Assembly: GCF_900172295.1 (NCBI RefSeq)
Contig: NZ_FWFL01000001.1
Coordinates: forward strand, 62,001 to 126,000
DNA from: Roseovarius litorisediminis
Lineage (GTDB): Bacteria > Pseudomonadota > Alphaproteobacteria > Rhodobacterales > Rhodobacteraceae
Direction of reading: 5' to 3'
DNA length: 64,000 bases
The position numbers and the translations under genes are program-made. The notes under the pieces were generated by a model, which did not search any database, was not told where the DNA came from, and worked only from the letters and a program-made list of their open reading frames with translations. Below, one piece after another: positions 53,782 through 62,635 of this stretch; the stretch's first letter is position 1; each line of letters opens with the position of its first letter.

Positions 53782-54920
53782 TGGTCCGCCAACAACTGCC
53801 GCGCCACGATAAGGCGCATGATTTCGTTGGTGCCTTCCAGAATTTCGTGCACCCGCAGGTCACGCACCAGCTTTTCGATGCCGTAATCGGCAAGGTACCC
53901 ATAGCCGCCATGCAGTTGCAGGCATTGGTTGACGATGTTGCTCCCAGCCTCGGTTACGAATTTCTTGGCCATGGCGCAGAATTTGGTGGCATCGGCCGCG
54001 CCGGTGTCCAGCTTCCACGCGGCCTGCCGCAGGAAGGTGCGGGCGGCCTGCAGCTCAATCTCTAGGTCGGCCAGCCGGAATTGCAGTGCCTGAAACTGGT
54101 CGATGGATTTTCCAAATGCCTTGCGTTCAGACATATATTGCAGTGTCAGGTTCAGTGCAGTCTGGGCCGCGCCCAAGGAACAGGCGGAAATGTTCAGACG
54201 CCCGCCATCAAGACCAGCCATCGCATATGTGAAACCTTTACCCTCTTCACCGACCAGATTGTCAGAGGAAATGTTGCAATTATCAAATTGAACCTGTCGA
54301 GTGGGTTGGCTGCGCCAGCCCATTTTATCCTCAAGCCCGCCAAAACTCAGGCCCTCTGCGCCGTCCTCGACATAGACAGTGGAAATGCCCTTGGGTCCGT
54401 CCTGACCGGTGCGAACCATGACGACATAGGCATCGGAATATCCGCCGCCCGAAATAAACGCCTTGGAGCCATTCAGCGTATAGCCTTCATTGGTACGCTC
54501 AGCCCGGGTTTTGAGGGCCGCGGCATCGCTGCCTGACCCCGGTTCGGTCAGACAATAGCTCAGCACGGTTTGCATACTCAGCACACCCGGCATGACCCGC
54601 GCCTTCATGTCGTCGCTGGCGAAGGTATCCAGCATCTTGGCGCACATGTTATGGATTGACAGAAAGGCCGCAACCGATGGGCAGGCCATGCTGAGCGCCT
54701 CGAACACCAGCGTTGCATCCAGCCGTGTCAGGCCCGATCCTCCAGTTTCCTCAGAGACGTAAAGCCCGCCAAAACCCAGTTCGGCGATCTGCGGCCAAAG
54801 TTCTTTCGGTATGGTGCCGTCGCGTTCCCAGTCGCGGGCATGGGGCGCGATCTTGTCCTGCCCGAAAGCATAAGCCATGTCGAAAATGGCGGTTTGTTCT
54901 TCACTCAGGGCAAAATCCAT
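53778..54920 (-). CDS. Isobutyryl-CoA dehydrogenase-type acyl-CoA dehydrogenase
   Basis: A 380-residue acyl-CoA dehydrogenase (FAD). N-terminal MDFALSEEQTAIFDMAYAF, the FAD/substrate motif YCLTEPGSGSDAAALKT, INQFxALQFRLAD-like SIDQFQALQFRLADLEIELQ and the C-terminal HEILEGTNEIMRLIVAR, with the base Glu expected in the YGIEKLVRDLRVHEILEG region, fit the isobutyryl-CoA dehydrogenase branch. It makes methacrylyl-CoA from isobutyryl-CoA. I start at ATG 54920 (GGAGAG upstream). A 20-bp palindrome lies 23 bp before the start. Confidence 0.88.
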   Translation of the reverse strand: MDFALSEEQTAIFDMAYAFGQDKIAPHARDWERDGTIPKELWPQIAELGFGGLYVSEETGGSGLTRLDATLVFEALSMACPSVAAFLSIHNMCAKMLDTFASDDMKARVMPGVLSMQTVLSYCLTEPGSGSDAAALKTRAERTNEGYTLNGSKAFISGGGYSDAYVVMVRTGQDGPKGISTVYVEDGAEGLSFGGLEDKMGWRSQPTRQVQFDNCNISSDNLVGEEGKGFTYAMAGLDGGRLNISACSLGAAQTALNLTLQYMSERKAFGKSIDQFQALQFRLADLEIELQAARTFLRQAAWKLDTGAADATKFCAMAKKFVTEAGSNIVNQCLQLHGGYGYLADYGIEKLVRDLRVHEILEGTNEIMRLIVARQLLADQ

Positions 54921-54942
54921 AAAGGCGCTCTCCAAAACGTCT

Positions 54943-54962
54943 AATTGAACACCTGTTTAATT
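54943..54962 (-). promoter_or_regulatory. Palindromic operator before the acyl-CoA dehydrogenase operon
   Basis: AATTGAACACCTGTTTAATT is an inverted repeat, seven of eight arm positions pairing about a four-base centre. It looks like the GAAC/GTTT-type sites of TetR-family regulators of fatty-acid and branched-chain-amino-acid catabolism. The regulator is not in the window. Confidence 0.5.
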
Positions 54963-55005
54963 GCCAAATCTTACAGGAGTTTTGCAAGGCCTGCGCTGGC
55001 AATTT

Positions 55006-56142
55006 TCAGAGGTCAGCGTGGAATTCTTCGATCAGATGCTTCACCACCGCCTGCATGGCGTGCTTTTTGTCATCTCCGGCCTCAAGCGCGTCCAGATAAA
55101 CCTGTCGCTGACGGTCTGAACTGTTTCCAGACTTCAGAATGTCGCGTGATTTTTCGATTTCGGTGAGCGAGTCGAAAAATTCGGCATCTTCGGAAACCAG
55201 CTCGATCATTTCATTCATAAGATCGGTGAGCGATACGATTTCACCGCGCCCAAAATCAATCAGCCCCTCGCGGATACCATAGCGCTGCGCGCGCCAGCGG
55301 TTTTCGCCGATCAGGAATGTATCGTAGATGCGCCAGCGCTGGTTCTTTGCCGCCAACCGCCAAAGCATGCGGGTCAGGGCCTGGGTCAGCGCGGCCAAAG
55401 TCAGTGTGTGTTCCAGCCGCGGCTGCACATCGCAGATACGCGATTCAATGGTGGGAAACTTGGATGAAGGTCGAAGATCCCACCAGATTTTCGACCCGTC
55501 TTCGATGACACCCAGATCAACCAGCGCCCCGACGGCACGTTCAAATTCGCCGAAGCTCTCCATACGAGGGGGCAGACCGGTACGCGGCAGGTTGTCGAAC
55601 ACCGTCAACCGGTAGCAACTAAGCCCGGTGTCATACCCCTGCCAGAAAGGTGAGGAGCAGCTAAGCGCAAGAATATGAGGTAAAAAATAGCTGAGTTGAT
55701 TCATCAGATCGACACGGCGGTCAGGTTCCGCGATACCGACATGCACATGCATCCCACAGATCAGCATACGCTGTACGACGCCCGCCAGATCGCTGGACAG
55801 GTCGTTATAGCGTTCTTTGTCGGTGTGGGTCTGGTTGCGCCAGTCCGAGAACGGATGGCACGAGGCCGCAATCGGAGCGAGGTTGAATTTGGCCGCTTCG
55901 CGGGCCACGCTGCTGCGCAGACGTTTTAGGTCTTCACGGGCCTCGCCGACAGTGCGGCAGACCTTGGTGCCGATTTCGATCTGGCAAGTCAGGAATTCAG
56001 GGCTGACCTGATCCTCAAGGTCATTCTGGCAGGCGGTCAGCAATTCGGGCGGGGCGTCGGCAAGGGCAAGGCTGTCGCGATCAACAAGCAAATATTCTTC
56101 TTCGATGCCGATGGTGAAATCTGGTGCTGCCGACACTTGCAT
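55006..56142 (-). CDS. YbdK-type carboxylate-amine ligase (GCS2 family)
   Basis: A 378-residue member of the glutamate-cysteine-ligase family 2 (YbdK type): [18 protein letters not shown] near the start with the ATP/metal Glu pair, [20 protein letters not shown] about residue 130, and [22 protein letters not shown] about 215. YbdK proteins show weak glutamate-cysteine ligase activity in vitro; their real role is unsettled. It sits between the two valine-catabolic transcription units without overlap, so I do not link it to them. Confidence 0.8.
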   Translation of the reverse strand: MQVSAAPDFTIGIEEEYLLVDRDSLALADAPPELLTACQNDLEDQVSPEFLTCQIEIGTKVCRTVGEAREDLKRLRSSVAREAAKFNLAPIAASCHPFSDWRNQTHTDKERYNDLSSDLAGVVQRMLICGMHVHVGIAEPDRRVDLMNQLSYFLPHILALSCSSPFWQGYDTGLSCYRLTVFDNLPRTGLPPRMESFGEFERAVGALVDLGVIEDGSKIWWDLRPSSKFPTIESRICDVQPRLEHTLTLAALTQALTRMLWRLAAKNQRWRIYDTFLIGENRWRAQRYGIREGLIDFGRGEIVSLTDLMNEMIELVSEDAEFFDSLTEIEKSRDILKSGNSSDRQRQVYLDALEAGDDKKHAMQAVVKHLIEEFHADL

Positions 56143-56294
56143 ACTCCTTATTCAGGTAATCCTGTAACGATGCCCGGCCTGCGAGCGGTTTGCAAGTTAG
56201 AGGCGTTGATCTGTGCTGTGCTATCGAGGAAATGGGCCGCGCAGCACTAAGGGGTGATTGTTACGTCTACTATGAAGGTCGGTTTTCTTGGTCT

Positions 56295-56325
56295 GAAACG
56301 CAAAGGCGGCCTCGAAAGGCCGCCC
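56295..56325 (-). terminator. Terminator downstream of mmsA
   Basis: GGCGGCC (56305-56311) and GGCCGCC (56318-56324) form a seven-base perfect stem; on the minus strand the tail is TTTGCGTTTC. It lies about 90 bp past the mmsA stop. Confidence 0.65.
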
Positions 56326-56410
56326 ATTTAAATTTAATTCAAACCCGGCAAGCCCCGGTGAACGCCAGGGGCAACCGGCCCTAAGTGGGGCCGGATGCCG
56401 CGCCATCCGA

Positions 56411-57910
56411 TCAGTCCATCGCCTTGAAGTTAAACTCGCCGCCTTCTTTGATACCGCTCGGCCAGCGCGCTGTGACGGTCTTGGTGCGGGTGTAGAATTT
56501 GAACGAATCCGGGCCGTGCTGGTTCAGGTCGCCGAACATCGACTTCTTCCAGCCACCAAAGGTGTGATACGCCAGCGGCACCGGGATCGGCACGTTTATC
56601 CCGACCATGCCGATATTGATCCGGTGGGCAAAGTCGCGCGCGGCGTCGCCGTCACGGGTAAAGATCGCAGTGCCGTTGCCATATTCATGGTCCATGGCCA
56701 AGCCGACAGCTTCTTCGTAAGAGGCGGCGCGCACGGTCGACAACACGGGGCCAAAGATCTCTTGCTTGTAGATATCCATGTCCGGTGTGACGTGGTCGAA
56801 AAGATGCGGGCCGACAAAAAAGCCGTTCTCATACCCCTGAAGCGAGAAATCCCGGTTGTCGACGACAAGTTTGGCACCCTGATCGACGCCGGACTGGATC
56901 AGCCCAAGAATACGCTCTTTGGCTTCGCGGGTCACCACGGGGCCAAAATCAACATCATCGCCGTCGGTGTAGGGGGCCACACGCAATTTCTCAATGCGTG
57001 GTACAAGTTTCTCGATCAGGCGGTCAGCGGTTTCATCACCCACCGGAACCGCAACCGAAACGGCCATGCAGCGTTCGCCTGCAGCGCCAAAACCTGCCCC
57101 GATCAGGGCGTCGGCGGCCTGATCCATATCGGCATCGGGCATGACAATCAGATGGTTCTTGGCCCCGCCAAAGCATTGCGCCCGTTTGCCGTTGGCCGTG
57201 GCGCGGCTGTAGATATACTGCGCGATGGGAGTGGAACCGACAAAGGACACCCCCCCGATGATCTCGTGATCCAGCAGGGTATCCACGGCCTCTTTGTCGC
57301 CGTTCACAACCTGGAAGACGCCTTTTGGCAGACCCGCTTCAACAAAAAGCTCGGCCAGGGCCAGAGGCACCGAAGGGTCACGTTCGGACGGTTTCAGCAC
57401 CACGGCATTGCCGCAGGCCAGTGCCGGGCCGACGTGCCACAGTGGCATCATGGCTGGAAAGTTGAAGGGCATGATGGCGGCTACAACGCCCACGGGCTGA
57501 CGCATGGAGAAAATGTCAATCCCGGGGCCCGCGTCGTCGGTGTATTCGCCTTTCAGCATGTGCGGCGCGCCAATGCAGTATTCGATCACCTCCAGCCCGC
57601 GCTGCAGATCGCCTTTGGCGTCGGGGATGGTTTTGCCATGTTCTCGGCTCAGCATTTCGGCCAGCTTGTTCATGTCGCGGTTCATCAGGCCCACCATGGC
57701 CATCATTACCCGGGCACGCCGCTGCGGGTTCATCGCCGCCCAAGCCACTTGTGCCGCTGCGGCATCTTCGACGGCCTTGCTGGTCTCGGCCGCCGTGGCC
57801 ATCGGGCAGCTGGACTGTACTTCGCCGATTGCCGGGTTGAAAACGTCCGAGAAACGGCCGGATGTCCCTTTGACATGTTCGCCGTTAATGAAATGGGTCA
57901 GCTCTTGCAT
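56411..57910 (-). CDS. mmsA: Methylmalonate-semialdehyde dehydrogenase (CoA-acylating)
   Basis: A 499-residue aldehyde dehydrogenase of the MMSDH branch. The catalytic Cys is in GAAGERCMAVSVAVP (about residue 285), cofactor residues lie in VLKPSERDPSVP and SFVGSTPIAQYIYS, and the family region QNLFGG-type end TFGGWKKSMFGDLNQHGPDSF is intact. It converts methylmalonate semialdehyde to propionyl-CoA, completing valine breakdown after mmsB. ATG 57910 has GGAGG five bases upstream. A divergent LysR gene shares the 100-bp upstream region. Confidence 0.95.
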   Translation of the reverse strand: MQELTHFINGEHVKGTSGRFSDVFNPAIGEVQSSCPMATAAETSKAVEDAAAAQVAWAAMNPQRRARVMMAMVGLMNRDMNKLAEMLSREHGKTIPDAKGDLQRGLEVIEYCIGAPHMLKGEYTDDAGPGIDIFSMRQPVGVVAAIMPFNFPAMMPLWHVGPALACGNAVVLKPSERDPSVPLALAELFVEAGLPKGVFQVVNGDKEAVDTLLDHEIIGGVSFVGSTPIAQYIYSRATANGKRAQCFGGAKNHLIVMPDADMDQAADALIGAGFGAAGERCMAVSVAVPVGDETADRLIEKLVPRIEKLRVAPYTDGDDVDFGPVVTREAKERILGLIQSGVDQGAKLVVDNRDFSLQGYENGFFVGPHLFDHVTPDMDIYKQEIFGPVLSTVRAASYEEAVGLAMDHEYGNGTAIFTRDGDAARDFAHRINIGMVGINVPIPVPLAYHTFGGWKKSMFGDLNQHGPDSFKFYTRTKTVTARWPSGIKEGGEFNFKAMD

Positions 57911-57985
57911 CACATCCTCCTATGAAATTGCGCGCAGCGTACCGTTGCAATTTTGATTGTAAAAGAGGCAATGTTCCAAAAGAGA

Positions 57986-58001
57986 TTTGCAAAAATGCAA
58001 A
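57986..58001. promoter_or_regulatory. Inverted repeat between mmsA and the LysR gene
   Basis: TTTGCAAAAATGCAAA is a perfect TTTGCA/TGCAAA inverted repeat about four A residues, 12 bp upstream of the LysR start. A second imperfect copy, TTGCAATTTTGATTGTAA, lies nearer mmsA (about 57943-57961). Paired inverted repeats in a divergent LysR spacer are typical autoregulatory/activator sites. Confidence 0.55.
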
Positions 58002-58012
58002 AGGTGAGGTGA

Positions 58013-58909
58013 ATGGACGCGCAATGGGATGATCTGAAAATCTTTCTGGCTGTGGCCCGCCGCGAAAGCCTGTCGGGGGCAGGGCGGGTACTAAAGATCG
58101 ATCCCGCCACGGTGGGGCGGCGGATTGCCCGGCTTGAGGCCGCCTATGGCGCGCCCTTGTTTGCCAAATCCCCCACAGGGTATGCGCTGACCGATGCGGG
58201 CCAGCGCCTGATGGGCCATGCGGTGCGCGTGGAGCAGGCGATTGAGGATGCCGCCGAAGAGATGATGGGCAAGACCGGCGGGCTAAGTGGCCAGATCCGT
58301 ATCGGTGCGCCGGACGGCTCGGCCAACTTCCTGCTGCCGCAGGTTTTGGAAAAGATATCAGACGACAACCCCGATCTGGACATTCAACTGGTTGCCCTGC
58401 CGCGTGTTTTTAACCTGACACGGCGCGAGGCTGATATGGTGGTGGCCGTCAGCCCGCCCAATGCCGGACGCCTGACTGTGCAAAAAGTCGCCGACTACAA
58501 ACTGCACCTGGCCGCGTCCCGCAAATACCTGGAAAAATATCCGCCGATCAACACTCTGGCTGATCTCAGCGGGCACCGGATTGTCGGCTATATTCCCGAC
58601 ATGATTTTTGACAAGGAACTGGATTACCTCAGCGAAACCGGGGTCGAGCGGGTCAATCTGGCATCAAACTCGGTTTCGGTGCAGATCAACTGGGTCCGGC
58701 AGGGCAGTGGCATAGGTATCGTTCATGATTTTGCCATCCCCTGGACCCAGGGCATAGAAAAGATTCTGACCGATGAAATCAGCCTGACGCGCAGCTTTTA
58801 TCTGGTGCGCCATGCCGATGACCGGCGGCTGGAAAGGCTGAACCGGTTTGCCGCCGCCCTGGTTGAAGGCATGCGGCACGAAGTGGCGCGGCTGGAAGCG
58901 CTGACTTGA
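58013..58909 (+). CDS. LysR-family regulator, divergent from mmsA
   Basis: A 298-residue LysR-type regulator: an N-terminal winged helix-turn-helix (residues 1-60, VARRESLSGAGRVLKIDPATVGRRIARLE) and a C-terminal periplasmic-binding-like effector domain (about 90-290). The helix-turn-helix is of the AAxxxxxxxPATVGRRI type seen in several LysR subfamilies. Position and divergent orientation suggest that it controls mmsA. GTGAGGT lies just upstream of the ATG. Confidence 0.88.
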   Translation: MDAQWDDLKIFLAVARRESLSGAGRVLKIDPATVGRRIARLEAAYGAPLFAKSPTGYALTDAGQRLMGHAVRVEQAIEDAAEEMMGKTGGLSGQIRIGAPDGSANFLLPQVLEKISDDNPDLDIQLVALPRVFNLTRREADMVVAVSPPNAGRLTVQKVADYKLHLAASRKYLEKYPPINTLADLSGHRIVGYIPDMIFDKELDYLSETGVERVNLASNSVSVQINWVRQGSGIGIVHDFAIPWTQGIEKILTDEISLTRSFYLVRHADDRRLERLNRFAAALVEGMRHEVARLEALT

Positions 58910-58969
58910 CAGGGCCGTGCGCATGCGGGAACCTTGGGTAATTGAAACACTTAATTGTGGAGGCCCGCC

Positions 58970-59404
58970 ATGCTGGTACAGCAAATCCTTGCGTCCAAAG
59001 GGGATAACGGCGTGATCACAATCACGCCCAAGACTTTGATTTCGGAAGCGGCAAGTATTCTGGCCGAAAAACGCATAGGCGGTCTGATTGTATCAAAAAA
59101 AGGCGATACAGCCGATGGTATCCTTTCAGAGCGTGATATCGTTCGGTCCCTGGCGATGCGCGGGGCGACCTGCCTGACGGACAAGGCCGAAGACCTGATG
59201 ACGCGCAACCCGGTCTGCTGTTCGCGGCAGGACACCTCAGATGCAGTGCTGACGCGGATGACCGACGGGCGGTTTCGCCATATGCCGGTGGTGGAAGACG
59301 GCAAACTGATCGGCATCGTGACAATCGGCGACGTGGTCAAGGCGCGCCTGCAGGAACTGTCGATGGAAAAGGATGCCTTGCAAGGCATGATCATGGGCCA
59401 CTGA
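58970..59404 (+). CDS. Tandem CBS-domain protein
   Basis: A 144-residue protein made of two CBS domains: the first about residues 8-62 (ILASKGDNGVITITPKTLI, GGLIVSKKGDTADGILSERDIVR) and the second about 77-132 (DLMTRNPVCCSRQDTSDAV, FRHMPVVEDGKLIGIVTIGD). Such stand-alone pairs bind adenosine nucleotides and regulate partner enzymes. The partner is not evident. GGAGG six bases upstream of ATG 58970 marks the start. coaD follows 104 bp on, which may be fortuitous. Confidence 0.88.
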   Translation: MLVQQILASKGDNGVITITPKTLISEAASILAEKRIGGLIVSKKGDTADGILSERDIVRSLAMRGATCLTDKAEDLMTRNPVCCSRQDTSDAVLTRMTDGRFRHMPVVEDGKLIGIVTIGDVVKARLQELSMEKDALQGMIMGH

Positions 59405-59508
59405 CCCCGGTTTTTACTGTTCTGGACCTATTACGGGTACTACCCACTTGCATTCTGCGACGCGGTATTGTTGCGTGTGGCCCGAATTCATAGCTTAAGA
59501 GGCGTTCC

Positions 59509-60000
59509 ATGCGCATAGGCCTTTACCCCGGAACATTTGATCCGATCACCCATGGACATATCGATATTATCCGACGTGCCTCGGTGCTGGTGGACAGGCT
59601 GGTGATTGGTGTGGCGATCAATCGCGACAAGGGGCCGCTGTTCACATTGGAAGAACGTGTCGTGATGATCGAGCGCGAATGCGCAAGGCTTTCAGATATG
59701 ACCGGAACCGAGATTGTGGTGCATCCGTTTGAAAACCTGCTGATCGACTGCGCCAATGATGTGGGGGCACAGGTTATCATCCGCGGCCTGCGGGCTGTAG
59801 CGGATTTTGAATACGAATTTCAGATGGTTGGCATGAACCGGGCGCTGGATAATTCGGTTGAGACAGTGTTCCTTATGGCCGATGTCCAGCATCAGGCGAT
59901 TGCGTCAAAGCTGGTCAAGGAAATTGCCCGGTTGGGCGGCGACGTGACCAAATTTGTCAGCCCGCCGGTGAAAGAGGCCCTGCTGGCCAGGTTTGGCTGA
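59509..60000 (+). CDS. coaD: Pantetheine-phosphate adenylyltransferase
   Basis: A 163-residue CoaD that adenylates 4'-phosphopantetheine in coenzyme A synthesis. The nucleotidyltransferase T/H-x-G-H motif is in LYPGTFDPITHGHIDIIRR, and IIRGLRAVADFEYEFQM and QAIASKLVKEIARLGGD (the ISST-S region) are present. Length and motifs are standard. AAGAGGC precedes the ATG. Confidence 0.95.
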   Translation: MRIGLYPGTFDPITHGHIDIIRRASVLVDRLVIGVAINRDKGPLFTLEERVVMIERECARLSDMTGTEIVVHPFENLLIDCANDVGAQVIIRGLRAVADFEYEFQMVGMNRALDNSVETVFLMADVQHQAIASKLVKEIARLGGDVTKFVSPPVKEALLARFG

Positions 60001-60174
60001 AAGTTCGGCCGACACTTCACCTTACCGCAGGTTCGACCGATCGGCTTTATCCGGTAGTGCCTCCGAATCGCGGCGAGACACTGTCCCAATTCCTCTTCAG
60101 GAGTGTGGTGATTCAGGGTCTGTCCCGATCGTTCGTTGGCTGCCGCCTTCAGGTCGGTTCCCCGTTGCGTGACC

Positions 60175-61287
60175 TTACCGCAGCTCCTCTGTCTTGAACA
60201 ACCGGACCTTCATCCCGCCATGTGACACGGGCGTACCCACTGGCCGGAAGGGCAATCCCGTCGCCTTCACCAGCCCGGTTTCGGAGGTCACAATCCCCAC
60301 GCGCCAGCCGGAAAACCGGTCCAACAGGGTTTTGCCAAGGGCGCCGTAAAGCCCGTAAAGCTGCTTTTTCTCGCCGATCCGCGCGCCGTAGGGCGGGTTC
60401 ACGATTACCAGCCCCGGCGCGCCGTCGGGCGGTTCCAGATCACTGACCGCGTGCTGCGCAAAATCGGTCAGGTGTGACACACCGGCGCGTTCGGCATTGG
60501 CCCTGGCCGACGCGACAGCGCCGGCGTCGCGGTCGCTGCCATAAAATCGAAAAGAAGTCTCGGCGGGCCCGCCGGCGCTGCGCAGCTTGCTCCAGGCGTC
60601 GGCATCAAAGCTGGCCAGGTCTTCAAAGGCAAACCGCCGCGACCGCCCCGGTTTCAGCCCTGCGGCGATCTCGGCGGCCTCAATCACAAAAGTGCCTGAT
60701 CCGCACATCGGGTCGACCACCGGCTCGGTCCCGTCATATCCGCATTGGCGCAAAAACAGCGCCGCCAGATTTTCGCGCATCGGGGCCTTGCCCACCGCCC
60801 CCTTGTGGCCGCGCTTGTGCAACAATTCGCCTGAGGTATCGACACTGAGCGTGCATTGGTTATCCTCGATGCGCAGGTGCAGGCGCAGGGGGGGCTCGCC
60901 AGCTGCAGGCGCCCCGGTTACATCCTGAACCGCACGCGCCACGCGCTCGGCAGCAGCGCCCTGGTGGTATATTTTCGACTTGTGGCTGGTTGCCTCGACC
61001 TCCACCGCAACACCCGGGCGCAGCACCTTGTTCCAATCCAATTCATGCGTTTGGGCTTCTAACTGATCCAGATGCATCGCCTGAAACCGTGCCACTCTTG
61101 CCAGCACCCGGGCCGCGCCGCGGATCTCAAGATTGGCGCGCCAGACATCCGGCCATTTGCCCCTGAACCGCACGCCTCCCACCATCGCCTTGGGCTTGGG
61201 AAACCCGCAGGCCAGGACCTCTTGCTTCAAAGCCAGCTCTAGCCCCGGGGGGGCCGTCAGGAAAATCTCGAAAGCACGCTCATGCAT
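60175..61287 (-). CDS. THUMP-domain class I RNA methyltransferase (RlmL-like)
   Basis: A 370-residue protein with an N-terminal THUMP-type part (about residues 40-150), a SAM-binding Rossmann domain with DPMCGSGTFVIEAAEIA (about residue 193) and the N6/N2-methyltransferase motif IVNPPYGARIG (about 300). It corresponds to the N-terminal half of E. coli RlmL, which methylates G2445 in 23S rRNA, so it may do the same or modify another RNA guanine. The C-terminal RlmK-like half is absent, as is usual in this order. Confidence 0.85.
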   Translation of the reverse strand: MHERAFEIFLTAPPGLELALKQEVLACGFPKPKAMVGGVRFRGKWPDVWRANLEIRGAARVLARVARFQAMHLDQLEAQTHELDWNKVLRPGVAVEVEATSHKSKIYHQGAAAERVARAVQDVTGAPAAGEPPLRLHLRIEDNQCTLSVDTSGELLHKRGHKGAVGKAPMRENLAALFLRQCGYDGTEPVVDPMCGSGTFVIEAAEIAAGLKPGRSRRFAFEDLASFDADAWSKLRSAGGPAETSFRFYGSDRDAGAVASARANAERAGVSHLTDFAQHAVSDLEPPDGAPGLVIVNPPYGARIGEKKQLYGLYGALGKTLLDRFSGWRVGIVTSETGLVKATGLPFRPVGTPVSHGGMKVRLFKTEELR

Positions 61288-61299
61288 GGCACTTCAATC

Positions 61300-61376
61300 T
61301 TTCATTTTTCCGGAAATACTCCGGGGGACTGGGTTGAAATCTCCCTTGATTTCAACCTTGGGGGGCTGGGCCCCCA
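61300..61376. repeat. Palindromic intergenic element before the RlmL-like gene
   Basis: GGTTGAAATC (61332-61341) and GATTTCAACC (61348-61357) form a perfect 10-bp hairpin, followed by a GGGGG/CCCCC palindrome (61360-61375). On the minus strand the next part, CCCCCGGAGTATTTCCGG, resembles the CCGGCGGGGATATTTGGGG module in copy C. It could end the lytic-transglycosylase transcript. Confidence 0.5.
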
Positions 61377-61423
61377 TGAATACATAAAGCGTGGCGCAGC
61401 CACTCATTGTGAAAATGTCCCGC

Positions 61424-62590
61424 TCACAGCTTTGACAATAGCGCAGGGGTGGGCCAGCCGTCGGCTGGAAGCCCCAGCTTCTTCTGCATGTCCTGCACTG
61501 CAGCCCGTGTGCCCGCGCCCAATATGCCGTCGATCTTGCCCACGTCATGACCGAGCGCTGACAGCTTTTTCTGTAAGCGTTTCATGTCCGGCCCCGACAG
61601 ACCCGGCTCAGGGCTGCCTGCGTCAAATACCGGCGCTCCCTGTAGTCGGTTGGCAAAATATCCCGCGGTCAAAACATAGACAAAGCTCTGGTTCCATTCG
61701 AAATAGACGTTGAAGTTCGGATAGGCCAGAAACGCAGGGCCCTTGCGCCCTTGCGGCAGAATCACGCTGGCGGGCAGGTGCCCAGCGATCTGCCCATGGC
61801 GCGGCCGGACGCCCAGCCTGGCCCAGTCATCGGCCTTTTTCGTGGTCCGCAGCCCAGTCTGTGACCAGTCCAGCCCATCCGGAACGCTCACCTCCTGCAG
61901 CCACGGCTCGCCTCTGCGCCAGCCCAGCCCGCTCAGCATCCTGGCGCCCGACATCAACGCATCCGGTGCAGACCCCTTTAGGTTCACGTGCCCGTCACCA
62001 TCGCCATCCACACCGTTTTCCAGAATGTCGCGCGGCAGCATCTGTACCATGCCAATCTCACCTGCCCAGGCGCCGGAGGTACCTGTCGGGCTGAAATCGC
62101 CCTGTTCGAAAAGCTCCAGCGCGGCAAACACCTGCGGGCGAAACAGATGCGGGCGGCGGCAATCATGCGCCAGCGTGACCAGAGCATTGAGCGTATTGAA
62201 ATCGCCCTGAAACGCGCCAAAATCCGTCTCGAACGCCCAAAAGGCCAGCAAGACACCGCGATCAATGCCATAGTCCCGCGCGATCCGGTCAAACACGGCA
62301 TCGTAATTTTTGGCCATTGAGCGGCCCTTGTTCAGGCGGTTTGCGCTGATCAGTCGCCGGGCGAATTCGGAAAAGGGCATTTGAAAAACCCCCTGCCGTC
62401 TGTCCGCATTGATCACCCTGACGTCTTGCCGCGCGCTGGCAAAGAACTGGTCAACTGTTGCCCGGTCGTGGCCTTTGGCCACGGCCTCTTGTTTCAGATC
62501 GCCAATGAACCCTGAAAAACTGCCTCCGCATTGCGCCAGCGCCGAACCCGCCGTCAAAGCGGCGGCGGCCAATGTGATGATGAAACGCAT
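61424..62590 (-). CDS. Lytic murein transglycosylase with peptidoglycan-binding domain
   Basis: A 388-residue exported enzyme: signal peptide (MRFIITLAAAALTAGSALA then Q), an SLT_2/MltB-type catalytic domain (about 25-320; FWAFETDFGAFQGDFNTLNAL with the catalytic Glu, then GEIGMVQMLPRDILENG), and a C-terminal PG_binding_1 domain (about 325-388; KRLQKKLSALGHDVGKIDG). It cleaves the glycan strand of peptidoglycan to 1,6-anhydro ends. No lipobox is present: Cys follows Gln at the mature start, so it is likely periplasmic. Confidence 0.9.
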   Translation of the reverse strand: MRFIITLAAAALTAGSALAQCGGSFSGFIGDLKQEAVAKGHDRATVDQFFASARQDVRVINADRRQGVFQMPFSEFARRLISANRLNKGRSMAKNYDAVFDRIARDYGIDRGVLLAFWAFETDFGAFQGDFNTLNALVTLAHDCRRPHLFRPQVFAALELFEQGDFSPTGTSGAWAGEIGMVQMLPRDILENGVDGDGDGHVNLKGSAPDALMSGARMLSGLGWRRGEPWLQEVSVPDGLDWSQTGLRTTKKADDWARLGVRPRHGQIAGHLPASVILPQGRKGPAFLAYPNFNVYFEWNQSFVYVLTAGYFANRLQGAPVFDAGSPEPGLSGPDMKRLQKKLSALGHDVGKIDGILGAGTRAAVQDMQKKLGLPADGWPTPALLSKL

Positions 62591-62635
62591 GGGTCCCCTC
62601 GTTACTGGAAAATTCGCGTCAGGTTACGGTTCGCA

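Noticed and set aside
56516-57925. A 469-codon open frame antisense to mmsA
   Set aside because: Mirror of the codon-position GC bias of mmsA, with His/Gly/Asp-rich nonsense composition and no plausible ribosome binding site.
60021-60181. Short direct repeat CTTACCGCAG on both sides of the coaD-rlmL gap
   Set aside because: Only ten bases long and partly inside a coding end; expected by chance at this composition.
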